Below, piece after piece: positions 8,228-17,823 of a stretch of DNA of 64,000 nt; within the stretch, counting starts at the first letter, position 1, and every line of letters begins with the position of its first letter. The stretch spans positions 1 through 64,000 of the forward strand of contig JAUWIG010000050.1 of assembly GCA_030605475.1 (NCBI GenBank), given 5' to 3'. A program made the translations under genes and the position numbers. The notes under the pieces were generated by a model. It was not told the origin of the DNA. It did not search any database and saw only the letters and a list, made by a program, of their open reading frames with translations. Origin of the DNA: Planctomycetota bacterium (GTDB lineage Bacteria > Planctomycetota > Phycisphaerae > Sedimentisphaerales > Anaerobacaceae).

Positions 8228-9298
8228 CTAATCCCACCTATGTTTTTTGGCAGCGGCCAGAATCATCTCAGCACATTCCATCGCTGCCAGAGCTTCCTCA
8301 GCACTAACCTCTGGGCTAAGTGTCCTATCCACAACAGCTTGCAGAAAAGCCTCCTGCTCAAGACGCAAAGGCTCCTTATCGTCTACGTGAAGTTCCTCGA
8401 TGTGCAGCAAGTCAGGCCAATCAACCGTTAAAAGGTTAAAATCTCCTGCTTCTTTACGTTCTCTTACCCACTTGACAACGTCAACATTGGGGGCAGCCTT
8501 AATGACAATTCCGCTCTTTTTAAAATAATCCATACTCAAATATGCTTGCCGACTGAACACCCGTATCTTTCTTTCGGTTTTCAAAGCCAGCCTCGAAGCG
8601 GTAATATTCGCGATACAGCCGTTCTCAAAAACAATCCTCGCATTGCAGATATCTTCCTTCTCATCGATGACACTGACGCCTACAGCATCTATTTTCTTAA
8701 TTTTGTCCCGCACCCAGGAAGCACTCCGCTTGGGTTCCCGCCTTGCGGGGTCCTGCTCTGCGTCCTGGTGCGGGACCGCCAAAGACAGAATAATATCTAT
8801 ATCATGTATCATCACATCCAGCACAACGCCGATATCATCCGAGCGGAACGGATACGGGCTGATGCGGTGGGCCTCGATAAACATAGGCTCAATATCGAGC
8901 CGCTTCATCGCCTGAACAACTGGATTGCAGCGTTCGGAATGCCCCACAGCTACAATGCAATTTTGGCTTTTCGCAAGCTCTACAATCTCTCTACCTTCTT
9001 TAACATCAGCCGCCAGAGGTTTTTCAATCATCACCGCAATATTGTTTTTGATAAAGCCCCTCGCCAGTTCCAGATGGTTCACCGTCGGAGCCGCTATCGT
9101 TACCGCATCAACCTTGCCCAACACATCCGCACAATCGGTAAAAGCTGAACAACTATATTGTTTGGCCAGGCGCCGGGCTTTGTCACCGTTACAATCGACC
9201 ACGGCAACAAAATCGCTTTGTGGCAATTGGTCGTAGACCTTCGCGTGAATCGCCCCCATTTTGCCTGCGCCCACAACGGCAGTGCGTATTTTATTCAT
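8228..9298 (-). CDS. Gfo/Idh/MocA family oxidoreductase
   Basis: An NAD(P)-binding oxidoreductase of about 356 aa beginning MNKIRTAVVGAGKMGAIH, the Rossmann signature. The family EKP motif (MIEKPLA) sits near residue 95 and the helix with conserved His (DVMIHDID) near 180. I prefer the ATG preceded by AAAGAGAG. A longer frame reads upstream into repeat-like DNA next to lpxA. The gene closes the lpxD-lpxC/fabZ-lpxA run and may act on a UDP-sugar or sugar lipid, but the substrate is unknown. Residues ~195-218 (PHQDAEQDPARREPKRSAS...) are encoded by a compound palindrome and interrupt the expected strand order; the conserved sequence resumes at KIDAVGVSVI. Confidence 0.85.
   Translation of the reverse strand: MNKIRTAVVGAGKMGAIHAKVYDQLPQSDFVAVVDCNGDKARRLAKQYSCSAFTDCADVLGKVDAVTIAAPTVNHLELARGFIKNNIAVMIEKPLAADVKEGREIVELAKSQNCIVAVGHSERCNPVVQAMKRLDIEPMFIEAHRISPYPFRSDDIGVVLDVMIHDIDIILSLAVPHQDAEQDPARREPKRSASWVRDKIKKIDAVGVSVIDEKEDICNARIVFENGCIANITASRLALKTERKIRVFSRQAYLSMDYFKKSGIVIKAAPNVDVVKWVRERKEAGDFNLLTVDWPDLLHIEELHVDDKEPLRLEQEAFLQAVVDRTLSPEVSAEEALAAMECAEMILAAAKKHRWD
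8705..8776. repeat. Compound palindromic element in frame inside the Gfo/Idh gene
   Basis: Outer arms GTCCCGCACCCAGGA (8705-8719) and TCCTGGTGCGGGAC (8763-8776) are complementary apart from one extra C. They enclose an inner palindrome GGGTTCCCGC-CTT-GCGGGGTCC (8732-8753). The outer arms recur between lptB and def (55705-55792). The element is 72 bp, a multiple of three, and is read through as about 24 hydrophilic residues. Confidence 0.8.
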
Positions 9299-9372
9299 AG
9301 CATCTCTCTTTCTAAGTGCACAAAGCACAAGCAGCCGTGTACTCTGGCGCACTTGTGCTCCCGTGCGCCTCT

Positions 9373-10182
9373 TCAACGTCTAAACTTTTCGAGGTATCTG
9401 CCGAACCGCTGTTCTCCGCTTTTGATTATCACATCAACCATTGCCCGAACATTTTCATCGAGCCCGTCCTCTTTAGCCAAAGCCTTCGCACTTTCCAGCA
9501 GAGAGCTGCCACTTTGGCGATAGAGCTTCTTGTATGCCTCAAGTATTCTCTGCTGTTGCTGCTCACTCAATCCAGCTCGCACCAAACCTCGTTTATTAAC
9601 ACCTCGAATTTTCGGCGGATAATGACCGCTGACAATCAAAAAAGGTGGAATATCGTGATTAATCCCGGCAAGACCTGCGGCGTAGCACCACTTGCCAATA
9701 GTTATAAACTGATGCAATAAAACCATACCGCTAAGCCAAACTCCCGTGCCAATCCTGCAATGCCCGCCTATCTGCACATAGTTACTCATAACAATTTTAT
9801 CTTCAAGTATGCAGTCATGTCCAATATGCACGCCGGTCATAAGCAAATTATCATTTCCTATTTTCGTAAATTCGCCGGGATATATGCTCAAATGGATGGT
9901 GACCTGCTCCCGAATGGTATTGTTATCACCGATTAAAAGTCCCCCAATCTCTTCATTCGAATTCATGCCCAGTATTTGCGGTCTGCCACCAATCACACAA
10001 TTGGCAAAAAAGTGGTTGTTTTTTCCAATTTCGACATCTTCGCCAATCACCACATTGGCTTCAAGTATTGTACCATCGCCGATTGAGACGCCGCTCTCAA
10101 TAACACAATTGGGCCCAACTACAACCCCCTCATCCAACTGGGTTTTCTTATGAACTACCGCACTGGGATGTATCTGGGTCAT
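9373..10182 (-). CDS. lpxA: Acyl-ACP--UDP-N-acetylglucosamine O-acyltransferase
   Basis: LpxA catalyses the first step of lipid A synthesis, 3-O-acylation of UDP-GlcNAc. The 269-residue length is typical. The N-terminal two thirds are left-handed beta-helix hexapeptide repeats (I-H-P-S-A-V-V, I-E-S-G-V-S-I, etc.), with the catalytic His in MTGVHIGHDC and the GLAGINHDIPPFLIVSGHYP segment before the C-terminal helices (RAGLSEQQQQRILEAYKKLYR). The gene is last of the lpxD-lpxC/fabZ-lpxA order and ends about 75 bp before the Gfo/Idh start. Confidence 0.96.
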   Translation of the reverse strand: MTQIHPSAVVHKKTQLDEGVVVGPNCVIESGVSIGDGTILEANVVIGEDVEIGKNNHFFANCVIGGRPQILGMNSNEEIGGLLIGDNNTIREQVTIHLSIYPGEFTKIGNDNLLMTGVHIGHDCILEDKIVMSNYVQIGGHCRIGTGVWLSGMVLLHQFITIGKWCYAAGLAGINHDIPPFLIVSGHYPPKIRGVNKRGLVRAGLSEQQQQRILEAYKKLYRQSGSSLLESAKALAKEDGLDENVRAMVDVIIKSGEQRFGRYLEKFRR

Positions 10183-10245
10183 CTTACGTTTTCTCTTACC
10201 TCCACTAAGGTTTTAACTTCACTGCCGGCTTCTGACTCCCGATTT

Positions 10246-11556
10246 TTATATCTTCTCATCATCCACAAGCATAAATTTGATTTGCGCTTCAGCTGCTACC
10301 GCCCCGCCAACCATTGCCCTGCACTGACACTGTGCGGTTCTTTTGCCCATTTTAACCGTCTCAGCGACAAGAGTAATCTGGTCGCCGGGGACAACAGCTT
10401 TACGCAATTTTACATCATCCATACCCAGAAGCACCGCCAACTTGCCGGTATGTTCCAGTTTCTGTGCGAACAACAAACCGGACACCTGCGCCATTGCTTC
10501 CACAACAAGAACGCCGGGCATAATAGGCGTGCCGGGGAAATGCCCCTGGAAAAATTGCTCATTGAAGCTCACATTTTTTATCCCTTTTATTCGCCTGTCA
10601 CCTTCAATTTCGATTACCTTATCCACCAGCAAAAACGGATACCTATGTGGCAAAATCTTTTGTATTCTGCGAATATCCAGGAGGGCATCAGTCCCGAATT
10701 TTGCCATACGCTCGGCCTGCTCGGCCGCTTCATACAATCTCCTTACAAGCTGCTGGTTCAATGAATGCCCGCTCTTGTAGGCCACAACTCTCCCTTTAAC
10801 CGCCCGACCCACTAACACAAGATCACCAATCAAATCAAGAATCTTATGCCTGGCACACTCGTCGGGAAATCTGAAAGTGTTCTTAATTGGTCCGTCCGAA
10901 CTAATAACCAGAATGTCACGAGGGCCAAGATGCGTTCCCATCCCGCGAGCCTGAAATTGTTTCGCTTCAGCTTCAAACAAAAAGGTTCTCGCCGATGCCA
11001 AATTCTTCTCAAAACCCTCCGGAGTCACCCGACAGCTAAAAATCTGCCTGCCAATACCGGTGTGACCGGCATAATCAAGATCGTAGGTGATATTTAATCC
11101 GTCATCGGCATATGGCAGGGCGTAAACACAAGCATCACCAGCGGTAACACTAATCGGCTCACTGATAACAAACTCTTTCCGGCCGGCTTGCTGCTCAACC
11201 AGCCCAATACGTTTGAGAACCTTGAAATACCCGGCACTGCTGCAATCTGGAGCCGGTAACTCAGGGCCGTCAACTTCTACAATCAGATTATCAATACCTA
11301 AACCGCCGATTGCAGCCAAACAATGCTCGATGGTCTCTATACTAACGGAAGCCTTCTTTATCGTCGTGCGGCGACTACGCTCAGCAAGATTGGCCGCAAC
11401 GGCACTAATCCGCACCGGCTCCTGAGTATCAGTCCGCACAAAAACTACACCGGTATCAGCAGGAGCAGGGCGAAAAACGACCTTCGCCTCCTTACCCCCG
11501 AACAAACCTTTACCGGAAATCCTGCCTTCACTCTTTATCGTCTTTTGCAGCTTCAA
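10246..11556 (-). CDS. Bifunctional UDP-3-O-acyl-GlcNAc deacetylase / 3-hydroxyacyl-ACP dehydratase (LpxC-FabZ fusion)
   Basis: The 436-residue protein joins two enzymes. Residues 1 to ~285 are LpxC, the zinc deacetylase that commits lipid A synthesis: zinc ligands EHCLAA near residue 77 and HKILDLIGD near 236, and SGH near 263. Residues ~293-436 are Fab[12 protein letters not shown], then [20 protein letters not shown] with catalytic His and Glu. Such fusions are known in Bacteroidota and other Gram-negatives and couple lipid A and fatty-acid flux. The start is a TTG inside the last codons of lpxD (29-bp overlap), preceded by AAGGAT, which suggests translational coupling. Confidence 0.95.
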   Translation of the reverse strand: MKLQKTIKSEGRISGKGLFGGKEAKVVFRPAPADTGVVFVRTDTQEPVRISAVAANLAERSRRTTIKKASVSIETIEHCLAAIGGLGIDNLIVEVDGPELPAPDCSSAGYFKVLKRIGLVEQQAGRKEFVISEPISVTAGDACVYALPYADDGLNITYDLDYAGHTGIGRQIFSCRVTPEGFEKNLASARTFLFEAEAKQFQARGMGTHLGPRDILVISSDGPIKNTFRFPDECARHKILDLIGDLVLVGRAVKGRVVAYKSGHSLNQQLVRRLYEAAEQAERMAKFGTDALLDIRRIQKILPHRYPFLLVDKVIEIEGDRRIKGIKNVSFNEQFFQGHFPGTPIMPGVLVVEAMAQVSGLLFAQKLEHTGKLAVLLGMDDVKLRKAVVPGDQITLVAETVKMGKRTAQCQCRAMVGGAVAAEAQIKFMLVDDEKI

Positions 11557-12607
11557 GTCTTTTTATCCTTGTACTTAGTTGCTTTAACTGTTCAGCCAGC
11601 TTCGGCAATCGCCTCGTCAAACCAATTACCCTTAATGCCTCCGTTCTTTTAGTCGCAGGCGAACCGAATATTTGCTGCCCGGCTGCTATATTGTGCGTAA
11701 CTCCGGATTGAGCGCCGACTATTACGCCATCTCCTATCTCTATATTATCCGCCAGGCCCACCTGACCGCCCAAAACAACTCCGTCGCCCAGCTTACAACT
11801 GCCGGAAATACCAACCTGACCTGCTATCAGACATCTCCTGCCGATTACTACATTATGAGCGATTTGCACAAGGTTATCTATCTTTGTCCCGGCTCCAATT
11901 ACGGTATTTCCGAACTTTGCCCTGTCAACGCAGCAGTTAGCTCCTATCTCGACAAAGTCTTCTATCACCACACCGCCATTGTGCGGGATGAGTCTATGGG
12001 CACCATCGATAAGACAATAACCAAAACCGGTCGAGCCGATGGTGGTATTTGCCTGAATGACTACATTGTTACCAATTATGCAGTTGTGATAAACGACAAC
12101 GTTGCTGTCAAGGTGGCAATTGTCACCGAGCTTTGAATTTTGACCTATTTTGCATCCGCCGGCAATTACGCTGTTTAGCCCGATTTCAACTCCATCTTCA
12201 ATTACCACACACGCACCAATAGCAACACCCTTGCCTATCTTCACTACCCGACCAATCTTCGCAGTTGGGTCAATTCCTTCAGCTACAGCTCTCAATTTGG
12301 GCGCAAAAACATTTAAAGCTTTTATCAGGGCCGCATTAACATTTTTAACAATCAATTGCGGCTTGGCCAAACCTTCGATACGCCCGGCAACGATAACCGC
12401 CCCCGCACGTGACTTTTCAAGTTTTGGTATGTGCCTGGCATCTGTAAGGATTCCCGAACGCACTCCATAGCGTTCGGGGTCCCTAATAAAAGTAACTGTG
12501 CTCTCACCAGCCGTCTCTACCGGCCCCACAGCACTTATCGCCGCCGAGCCGTCACCGACTAACTCAGCGCCGATGCGCTGCGCCAGTTGTGCAACCGTTA
12601 ATCTCAT
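11528..12607 (-). CDS. lpxD: UDP-3-O-acylglucosamine N-acyltransferase
   Basis: LpxD adds the second acyl chain to lipid A precursors. The 359 aa comprise an N-terminal uridine-binding domain ([20 protein letters not shown]), a long left-handed beta-helix, the catalytic-type [30 protein letters not shown] region with His, and a C-terminal helix ([20 protein letters not shown]). Between the VTFIRDP segment and [14 protein letters not shown] the N-terminal domain contains [15 protein letters not shown], which coincides with a palindrome (see the repeat at 12448-12483). GAAGG precedes the ATG. Downstream lpxC-fabZ overlaps it by 29 bp. Confidence 0.95.
   Translation of the reverse strand: MRLTVAQLAQRIGAELVGDGSAAISAVGPVETAGESTVTFIRDPERYGVRSGILTDARHIPKLEKSRAGAVIVAGRIEGLAKPQLIVKNVNAALIKALNVFAPKLRAVAEGIDPTAKIGRVVKIGKGVAIGACVVIEDGVEIGLNSVIAGGCKIGQNSKLGDNCHLDSNVVVYHNCIIGNNVVIQANTTIGSTGFGYCLIDGAHRLIPHNGGVVIEDFVEIGANCCVDRAKFGNTVIGAGTKIDNLVQIAHNVVIGRRCLIAGQVGISGSCKLGDGVVLGGQVGLADNIEIGDGVIVGAQSGVTHNIAAGQQIFGSPATKRTEALRVIGLTRRLPKLAEQLKQLSTRIKRLEAAKDDKE
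12448..12483. repeat. In-frame palindrome inside lpxD
   Basis: CCCGAACGC (12453-12461) pairs with GCGTTCGGG (12470-12478), flanked by GGATT on the left and GTCCC on the right. This matches the GGGTTCCC...GGGGTCCC module. It encodes [12 protein letters not shown], read in the same phase as the Gfo/Idh copy. Confidence 0.7.
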
Positions 12608-12662
12608 TCTAAACCTTCTTATTCTGAGTTTTTAATTTTGAGTTTTTAGTTATAACTCAAAA

Positions 12663-13256
12663 CTATTTCCCTGCATCTATCCGAGCCATTACCTCACCAG
12701 TAACATCCAAACAGCCGTCGCTATACAGCAATTTATGTGTCCTGATGGTCAACATAAGCTCGTTGGCGCTTGTCGCAGGCAGTTTGAGCTCATCCTTTTC
12801 AAACACCAAATCCAGGCCCTTTTGCTTTGCAACCTCGCCGGCTTCCCGCACAATGTCTTTATAAAGCTCTTCGGTCCATTGTTGGTCTTTTAACTCTATC
12901 TGCTGCTTATGGAACTCCTGCTGAGCCTGCAGGTTGGCCTGTTTCTCTAACACTTCTCTCATCAATGCCAGATGGTCGCTGCTGCCTTCTTTTAACGTTC
13001 TGAGCCCTGCACTTTCAGCTTCAACCTCTTTGGCAAGCTTTTCCAATTCTGCAATCACTCTGTTTTGTTCAGCGACAGCTTCTTGCCTGTACCTGACATT
13101 TCTCTTACAATCCTCAAAGATTCTCCGAACACTGACAACACCAATTTTCGAGATGGATCTTTTGGCTTTCAACCCAGCTTGGCTACATTCATAGCCCATA
13201 AACAAAACAACAACACCTATCAGACAACTCAAAATGATAGCCGCTCTAACCTTCAT
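12663..13256 (-). CDS. OmpH/Skp-family periplasmic chaperone
   Basis: A 197-residue protein with a hydrophobic N terminus (residues 5-22, signal peptide or anchor). It continues with ISKIGVVSVRRIFEDC, the typical strand that opens OmpH/Skp domains, and a long charged helical region (residues ~50-135) matching the coiled-coil tentacles. Skp binds unfolded outer-membrane proteins in the periplasm and delivers them to BamA. Its place between bamA and lpxD is the classic bamA-skp-lpxD order. GAAGGATAAATT precedes the ATG. The C-terminal part (LMLTIRTHKLLYSDGCLDVTG) returns to the beta domain. Confidence 0.85.
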   Translation of the reverse strand: MKVRAAIILSCLIGVVVLFMGYECSQAGLKAKRSISKIGVVSVRRIFEDCKRNVRYRQEAVAEQNRVIAELEKLAKEVEAESAGLRTLKEGSSDHLALMREVLEKQANLQAQQEFHKQQIELKDQQWTEELYKDIVREAGEVAKQKGLDLVFEKDELKLPATSANELMLTIRTHKLLYSDGCLDVTGEVMARIDAGK

Positions 13257-13334
13257 AATTTATCCTTCCTTCACTAATAATTGCGTTCAGCATCTAATTT
13301 TTTCTATCTGCTACACGCCATCCCTACCAGCCAT

Positions 13335-15680
13335 TTAAAACAGCCGTCCCACAGAGAAACTGAAAACTTGCGTATCGTCTTCGTCATCTTTCATAAGCGG
13401 TACGGCAAGCTCAAACCTCATTGGCACAGGCCCAAACCACTGAGGAATCAGTATCTGTATACCCGTTCCGACCGCCGCACGGTAGTTTCCCGAATCAATC
13501 GCCCCGCCGTCAACGAAAAACAATGCCGCAAAATTGTCACTTACTAAAGGCACAACCACCTCAGCATTGGCCAAAAGTATCCAGTCACTGCCTATCGGGT
13601 CTTTTTTCTTCGCGCCTGCTACTGGTACACCACCTACTGTTGTTGGCACACCTCTGGTACTCACGCCACGATAATCAAAACCCCTGATGCCGTAAGTGCC
13701 CGAGCCACCGGCATAAAACTTCTCAAAAGGCGGGGCATCACCCACCACAGTCGCTGCATGAAACTTCGTCGCCAGAACAGTCTTTCGTCCAGCCAAGTCC
13801 TCATAAACGGCTCTGTACCGTCTGTAAGTCCCGCCCAATATTCCAAAAGTATGGTCGCCGCCGAACTGCTCGTAACTGGCATTAAAAATATAGCCCCTGC
13901 TCGGATTAAATCTGTCATCGGTAAGGTCTCTTCCGATGCCAAGCCTGACACCCGCAAGAGCATTGTTGCCTTTGACGGAATTGATTTCTTTAGGGGCATC
14001 GGAATCAATGCTGTCAACATCAACATTTTCTAATCTAAACCCGATACTCCTGCGCCAGCGGTTTTTATACCGCTTCTCGAACCCGATATACCCCCTTGTC
14101 CTGCCCTCATCATAGCTCTCTCTTTCCCTCTCGTAGCTTGAGCCGATTACATCCAGTGATATCGGTTTGTTCTGAAAGTATGGCTCGGTGAAACTAATCG
14201 AATATTCGCTGACTTCCGTACCCGGCTCCAGCGCGATTCTCAAACTCTGTCCGGCACCCTTGAAAGCCCGACCGGTGATAAATTCACCAAAGGTCTCCGG
14301 CCAATCTTTGATGTCGAAATTCCTCTGCTCAAAAACCAACTGGCCTATAACGCCGCTGTCGCTCGCCACGCCGGCACCGACCATTACCATACCAGTCTGG
14401 CCCTCAATAATACTCACCTGTGCATCCCTTTGGCCAAGCACTTCGCCGCTGGGTGTAATAGTTGCCGCCTCGGTCAATACCATCCTTCGTATCTCTTTTT
14501 CCAATTTACCGCTGCCATCCCCGCGGGCTATATCGGCGTTGTACCACCGACCCGGCTGGAAGTCATACTCATCCAACACCCGCCGAACGACCTTATCCTG
14601 CGTTTGCTCGTTGCCGGTTATGTTAATCCGGCCGATTCGAAAACGCTCCCCCTCGGTTATTCCAAATTCAACGTTGACCTCAGCTTTAGAAATAAACTTG
14701 ACGCTATGTCCAACCTTTGCATCAATAAAACCATTTTCACGGTAAAGCTTAAGCAGGCGATTAGCATCCGAACCGGCCTTTCGCTCACTATAGATTTGTC
14801 CCTGCTTCAATTTCAACTCTACCAACAGTTGGCTTTCTCTAAAGTGCTTATTACCTGTAAAAATAATTTCCCCAATGGTATAAACTGCCCCTTCATCAAT
14901 TGCGAAAGTAAGGCCAACTTTGCTTCTATCTCTATTGAACTCTCGTCTTGCCGCTATGCTGGCATCGAGAAAACCCCTTGCATAATAGACACTCTGCAGC
15001 CTTGTCACATCCGCAGCCACTTGCTCTTCATCGTAGTATCTCGGCCAAAGAAACCATTTCTTTTTCTTTGTCTTTACGGCCTTTCCAAGTGCCTTGGTTT
15101 CTATAGCACTATTACCACTGAACTTCACCGACTCGACCTTGGCCCTTGGCCCTTCATCAATTGTATAAATCAATTTGCCGTATGATAACTGCTCGGCATC
15201 AAGGGCCACTTGAACGAAAGCAAACCCCTTCTTGTGATAAAATTCGGTCAGAGCCACTCTGCCGGACTCAGCCAGAATTGGGTCAAAGTATTCACCTACC
15301 TTCAAATCCAGTTTTTTCCGGAGTTTTTCGGCTTTATACTTGCGATTACCGACAAGAACAATCGACCTAACAATATTCTTTTCGACAACGACAAATGTCA
15401 GCTGTATCTTGTCATCAACAGTGGCGGTATTATAATAGCTATATTCGACGCCGGACAACTCGGCTATTCGCTTCGCATCTTCAACTGCCACAGCCGGGTC
15501 AAACAACTCACCAACCCTGCTGCGAACTTTGGATAAAATCTCTGTGCTGCTTATACTCCTGTTGCCAACTGTCCGAATGTTGCCTATGGCGTATTGCGTT
15601 CCTGTCTGAGCAGGAGCATTACGCACAATCCCCAGAGAAAGCACAATCGATGCAAGAATACCAAAAAAGGGTTTTTCCAT
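13335..15680 (-). CDS. bamA: Outer membrane protein assembly factor BamA (Omp85 family)
   Basis: At 781 aa it is the normal size for BamA, which inserts beta-barrel proteins in the outer membrane. A signal peptide (residues 1-24, ending NAPAQ) precedes POTRA domains: IGNIRTVGNRSIS, VRSIVLVGNRKYK, VESVKFSGNSAIE, IGEIIFTGNKHF and IGRINITGNEQT, so five are visible. The C-terminal half is a beta-barrel with the GYIGFEKRYKNRWRRSIGF and KFYAGGSGTYGIRGFDYRG strands, the latter carrying the conserved RGF-type motif. It ends in FSFSVGRLF, an aromatic C-terminal strand. AGGAG lies 9 bp from the ATG. Followed directly by skp. Confidence 0.96.
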   Translation of the reverse strand: MEKPFFGILASIVLSLGIVRNAPAQTGTQYAIGNIRTVGNRSISSTEILSKVRSRVGELFDPAVAVEDAKRIAELSGVEYSYYNTATVDDKIQLTFVVVEKNIVRSIVLVGNRKYKAEKLRKKLDLKVGEYFDPILAESGRVALTEFYHKKGFAFVQVALDAEQLSYGKLIYTIDEGPRAKVESVKFSGNSAIETKALGKAVKTKKKKWFLWPRYYDEEQVAADVTRLQSVYYARGFLDASIAARREFNRDRSKVGLTFAIDEGAVYTIGEIIFTGNKHFRESQLLVELKLKQGQIYSERKAGSDANRLLKLYRENGFIDAKVGHSVKFISKAEVNVEFGITEGERFRIGRINITGNEQTQDKVVRRVLDEYDFQPGRWYNADIARGDGSGKLEKEIRRMVLTEAATITPSGEVLGQRDAQVSIIEGQTGMVMVGAGVASDSGVIGQLVFEQRNFDIKDWPETFGEFITGRAFKGAGQSLRIALEPGTEVSEYSISFTEPYFQNKPISLDVIGSSYERERESYDEGRTRGYIGFEKRYKNRWRRSIGFRLENVDVDSIDSDAPKEINSVKGNNALAGVRLGIGRDLTDDRFNPSRGYIFNASYEQFGGDHTFGILGGTYRRYRAVYEDLAGRKTVLATKFHAATVVGDAPPFEKFYAGGSGTYGIRGFDYRGVSTRGVPTTVGGVPVAGAKKKDPIGSDWILLANAEVVVPLVSDNFAALFFVDGGAIDSGNYRAAVGTGIQILIPQWFGPVPMRFELAVPLMKDDEDDTQVFSFSVGRLF

Positions 15681-15740
15681 GCATTTCCGCTCCTAAATTC
15701 GTGATCCGCGGCACGAGTCACGGCAACGGCCTGGTTAAAT

Positions 15741-15769
15741 GGTAATTGGTTAAATAGTTACCAGTTACC
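15741..15769. repeat. Hairpin of GGTAATTGGT words between dnaB and bamA
   Basis: GGTAATTGGT pairs with ACCAGTTACC (9 of 10). The ATTACCAATTACC word is also found upstream of the glmU-like gene (22290-22345) and near 47010-47040. There is no T-run, so it is not called a terminator. Confidence 0.5.
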
Positions 15770-15797
15770 AATCACCAGTTACCACTTAATAAGCTTT

Positions 15798-17300
15798 TTA
15801 TTCGATTCCATCCCTAAAATCGCCAAAATCGCTCTCTCCCACACCGAAGGACGCATTCTCAAACCGCATAATTTTTCTCCTAAATGTCAACTGAACTTTC
15901 CCAGTTGGGCCGTTACGCTGCTTGGCAACTATTACCTCAGCGGTATTCTCCTTGTGATCATCTTCACTACTGTAAATTGTACTGTCCTTCTTATCACTCA
16001 ACTCAAGCCTTTCAGAATGGCGATAATAATCTTCACGGTGCAGCAACAGCACAACATCAGCATCCTGCTCAATACTGCCGCTCTCCCGCAAATCGCTCAT
16101 CCTCGGCCGGTGGTCTTCCCTGCCCTCCGGAGACCGATTCAACTGGCTCAGGACAACAACAGGGATGTTCAACTCTCCTGCTAAGGCCTTGATATATCTT
16201 GAAATAATGGTGATTTCCTGCTGACGCGATTCAAACCGCCCAGAACCTCCGCTCATCAACTGCATGTAATCCACTATAATGCATCGTATATCGTACATGC
16301 TTTTGAGTCGCCTTGCCTTGGCGCGAAGTTCCAGCGGCGTCAGCAATGATGTATCATCGATATAAATCGGTACTTCATATAACTCACCGCAGGCTGCCTT
16401 CAGCTTCTCGTAATCGTCCTCATTGAGCAAACCCTTCCTGACTCGCTGGCTGTCAATTTCACTGATACTGCACAAAAATCTTTCAGCCAATTGCTGCCTG
16501 CCCATCTCCAATGAAAATACCGCAACCGGAACTTTCTCCACCAAACCGATATGCTCAGCGATATTGAGCGCCAGAGAGGTCTTACCCATACTCGGCCTGC
16601 CGGCAAGAATTATCATTTCGCCGTTCTGCAAACCACACATCAACTCATCAAGCTGACGGTACCCCGTCGCCAAGCCAGTAATAATCGCCCCATGGCGTTT
16701 CTCAATCAACTCGTAGACCGTTGTAATCAAGTCCTTCACTGGTACTGCTGAACCTCTGATTCTTCTGCTCGCAACCTCGAATATCTTTTGCTCTGCCTGG
16801 TCGAGTTTCTCTCTTGCCTCACCATCCCCTCTGTAGCCCATGTCTAAAATCTCATGGGCTGCCGCAATCATCTCGCGAAGAAGCTGCTTGTCCTTGATAA
16901 TACCAGCGTAGTACATCACATTCGCAGACGAAGGCACAGATTCCATAATTTTCGCGAGATATTCCACTCCCCCAACTTCCTCTAATTGTTTGCGCTTCTC
17001 AAGTTCATCACGAAGCAGTACCGCATCGACAACTATATCCTCACTTCTGCCTTTCTCATAGAGTGAAATCAGAGCATCAAATATCATCCGGTGCTCGACG
17101 CGGTAAAAGGCGTCTCTGCTCAGCTGCTCGACAACCTCACTGATGCACTCAGGGTCGATTATCATCGACCCCAACACCGCCGCCTCTGCCGCAAGCGATT
17201 CAGGCATAACCCGACTATCCAATCCTGCACCTGGATTTGGCGCCGAAGCCGTCCCGGCCATACTGCTCTTTCTTTTACTTGTCTTAGTCGGCTGGTTCAT
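15798..17300 (-). CDS. dnaB: Replicative DNA helicase
   Basis: DnaB is the hexameric 5'-3' helicase at the replication fork. The 500 aa hold an N-terminal DnaB domain (LAAEAAVLGSMIIDPECI) after a Ser/Pro/Gly-rich leader, a helical linker, and a RecA-like C-terminal domain. Walker A GRPSMGKTSLALN is near residue 236, followed by VFSLEMGRQQLAERF, the Walker B IIVDYMQLM, and the LSQLNRSPEGREDHRPRMSDLRESG arginine-finger region. GAGGAGATAA precedes the ATG and the start overlaps the rplI stop by 17 bp, so the genes are coupled. rpsF-ssb-rpsR-rplI-dnaB is a widely conserved order. Confidence 0.97.
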   Translation of the reverse strand: MNQPTKTSKRKSSMAGTASAPNPGAGLDSRVMPESLAAEAAVLGSMIIDPECISEVVEQLSRDAFYRVEHRMIFDALISLYEKGRSEDIVVDAVLLRDELEKRKQLEEVGGVEYLAKIMESVPSSANVMYYAGIIKDKQLLREMIAAAHEILDMGYRGDGEAREKLDQAEQKIFEVASRRIRGSAVPVKDLITTVYELIEKRHGAIITGLATGYRQLDELMCGLQNGEMIILAGRPSMGKTSLALNIAEHIGLVEKVPVAVFSLEMGRQQLAERFLCSISEIDSQRVRKGLLNEDDYEKLKAACGELYEVPIYIDDTSLLTPLELRAKARRLKSMYDIRCIIVDYMQLMSGGSGRFESRQQEITIISRYIKALAGELNIPVVVLSQLNRSPEGREDHRPRMSDLRESGSIEQDADVVLLLHREDYYRHSERLELSDKKDSTIYSSEDDHKENTAEVIVAKQRNGPTGKVQLTFRRKIMRFENASFGVGESDFGDFRDGIE

Positions 17301-17754
17301 TTATCTCCTCCTGCTCAGCCACAACAACAACGCTGACGGTAGCAGTTAAATCCTCAGCAAATTTAAGCGTCACAGTATAGGTTCCAACTTGCTTTATATG
17401 TTCGGGCAATTGCACAACATCGTCAGCAACTTCAAATCCCTGCTCACGCAGATTACCTGCTATCTCTTTGGCCCCGACCGAGCCGAATAAATGTCCCAGC
17501 TCGTTCGCCTTGGCAGCAACAACAGCCTCTGCTCCCTCCACCGCTGCCGCCGCCGCCTTGAGCCGTTTCCTTTCCTGTATCCTATGCTCTGCTCGCTTGG
17601 CCTTTTCTTTAGCCAGGGATTTCAAATTTGCCTCGGTCGGAACAGCTGCCAACCCCTGCGGCAGCAGGTAGTTTCTCGCATACCCCGTGTTGACTTCAAC
17701 TATATCTCCAAACCAACCAAGTTTTCTAACATCCTGACAAAGCAAAACCTTCAT
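17284..17754 (-). CDS. rplI: 50S ribosomal protein L9 (bL9)
   Basis: bL9 stabilises the L1 stalk region of the 50S subunit. The N-terminal domain MKVLLCQDVRKLGWFGDIVEVNTGYARNYLLP matches the family, followed by the long central helix and a C-terminal domain starting LFGSVGAKEIAGNL. I take the ATG preceded by AAAGGGAC; one codon upstream is a GTG that could also be used. The C terminus has an acidic tail (EQEEINEPAD). Confidence 0.96.
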   Translation of the reverse strand: MKVLLCQDVRKLGWFGDIVEVNTGYARNYLLPQGLAAVPTEANLKSLAKEKAKRAEHRIQERKRLKAAAAAVEGAEAVVAAKANELGHLFGSVGAKEIAGNLREQGFEVADDVVQLPEHIKQVGTYTVTLKFAEDLTATVSVVVVAEQEEINEPAD

Positions 17755-17823
17755 CACACGTCCCTTTCTGGATTACCTGGGTACCAGGTTATCAGACAGC
17801 CTTATCTCCTGATACACTGCCCT

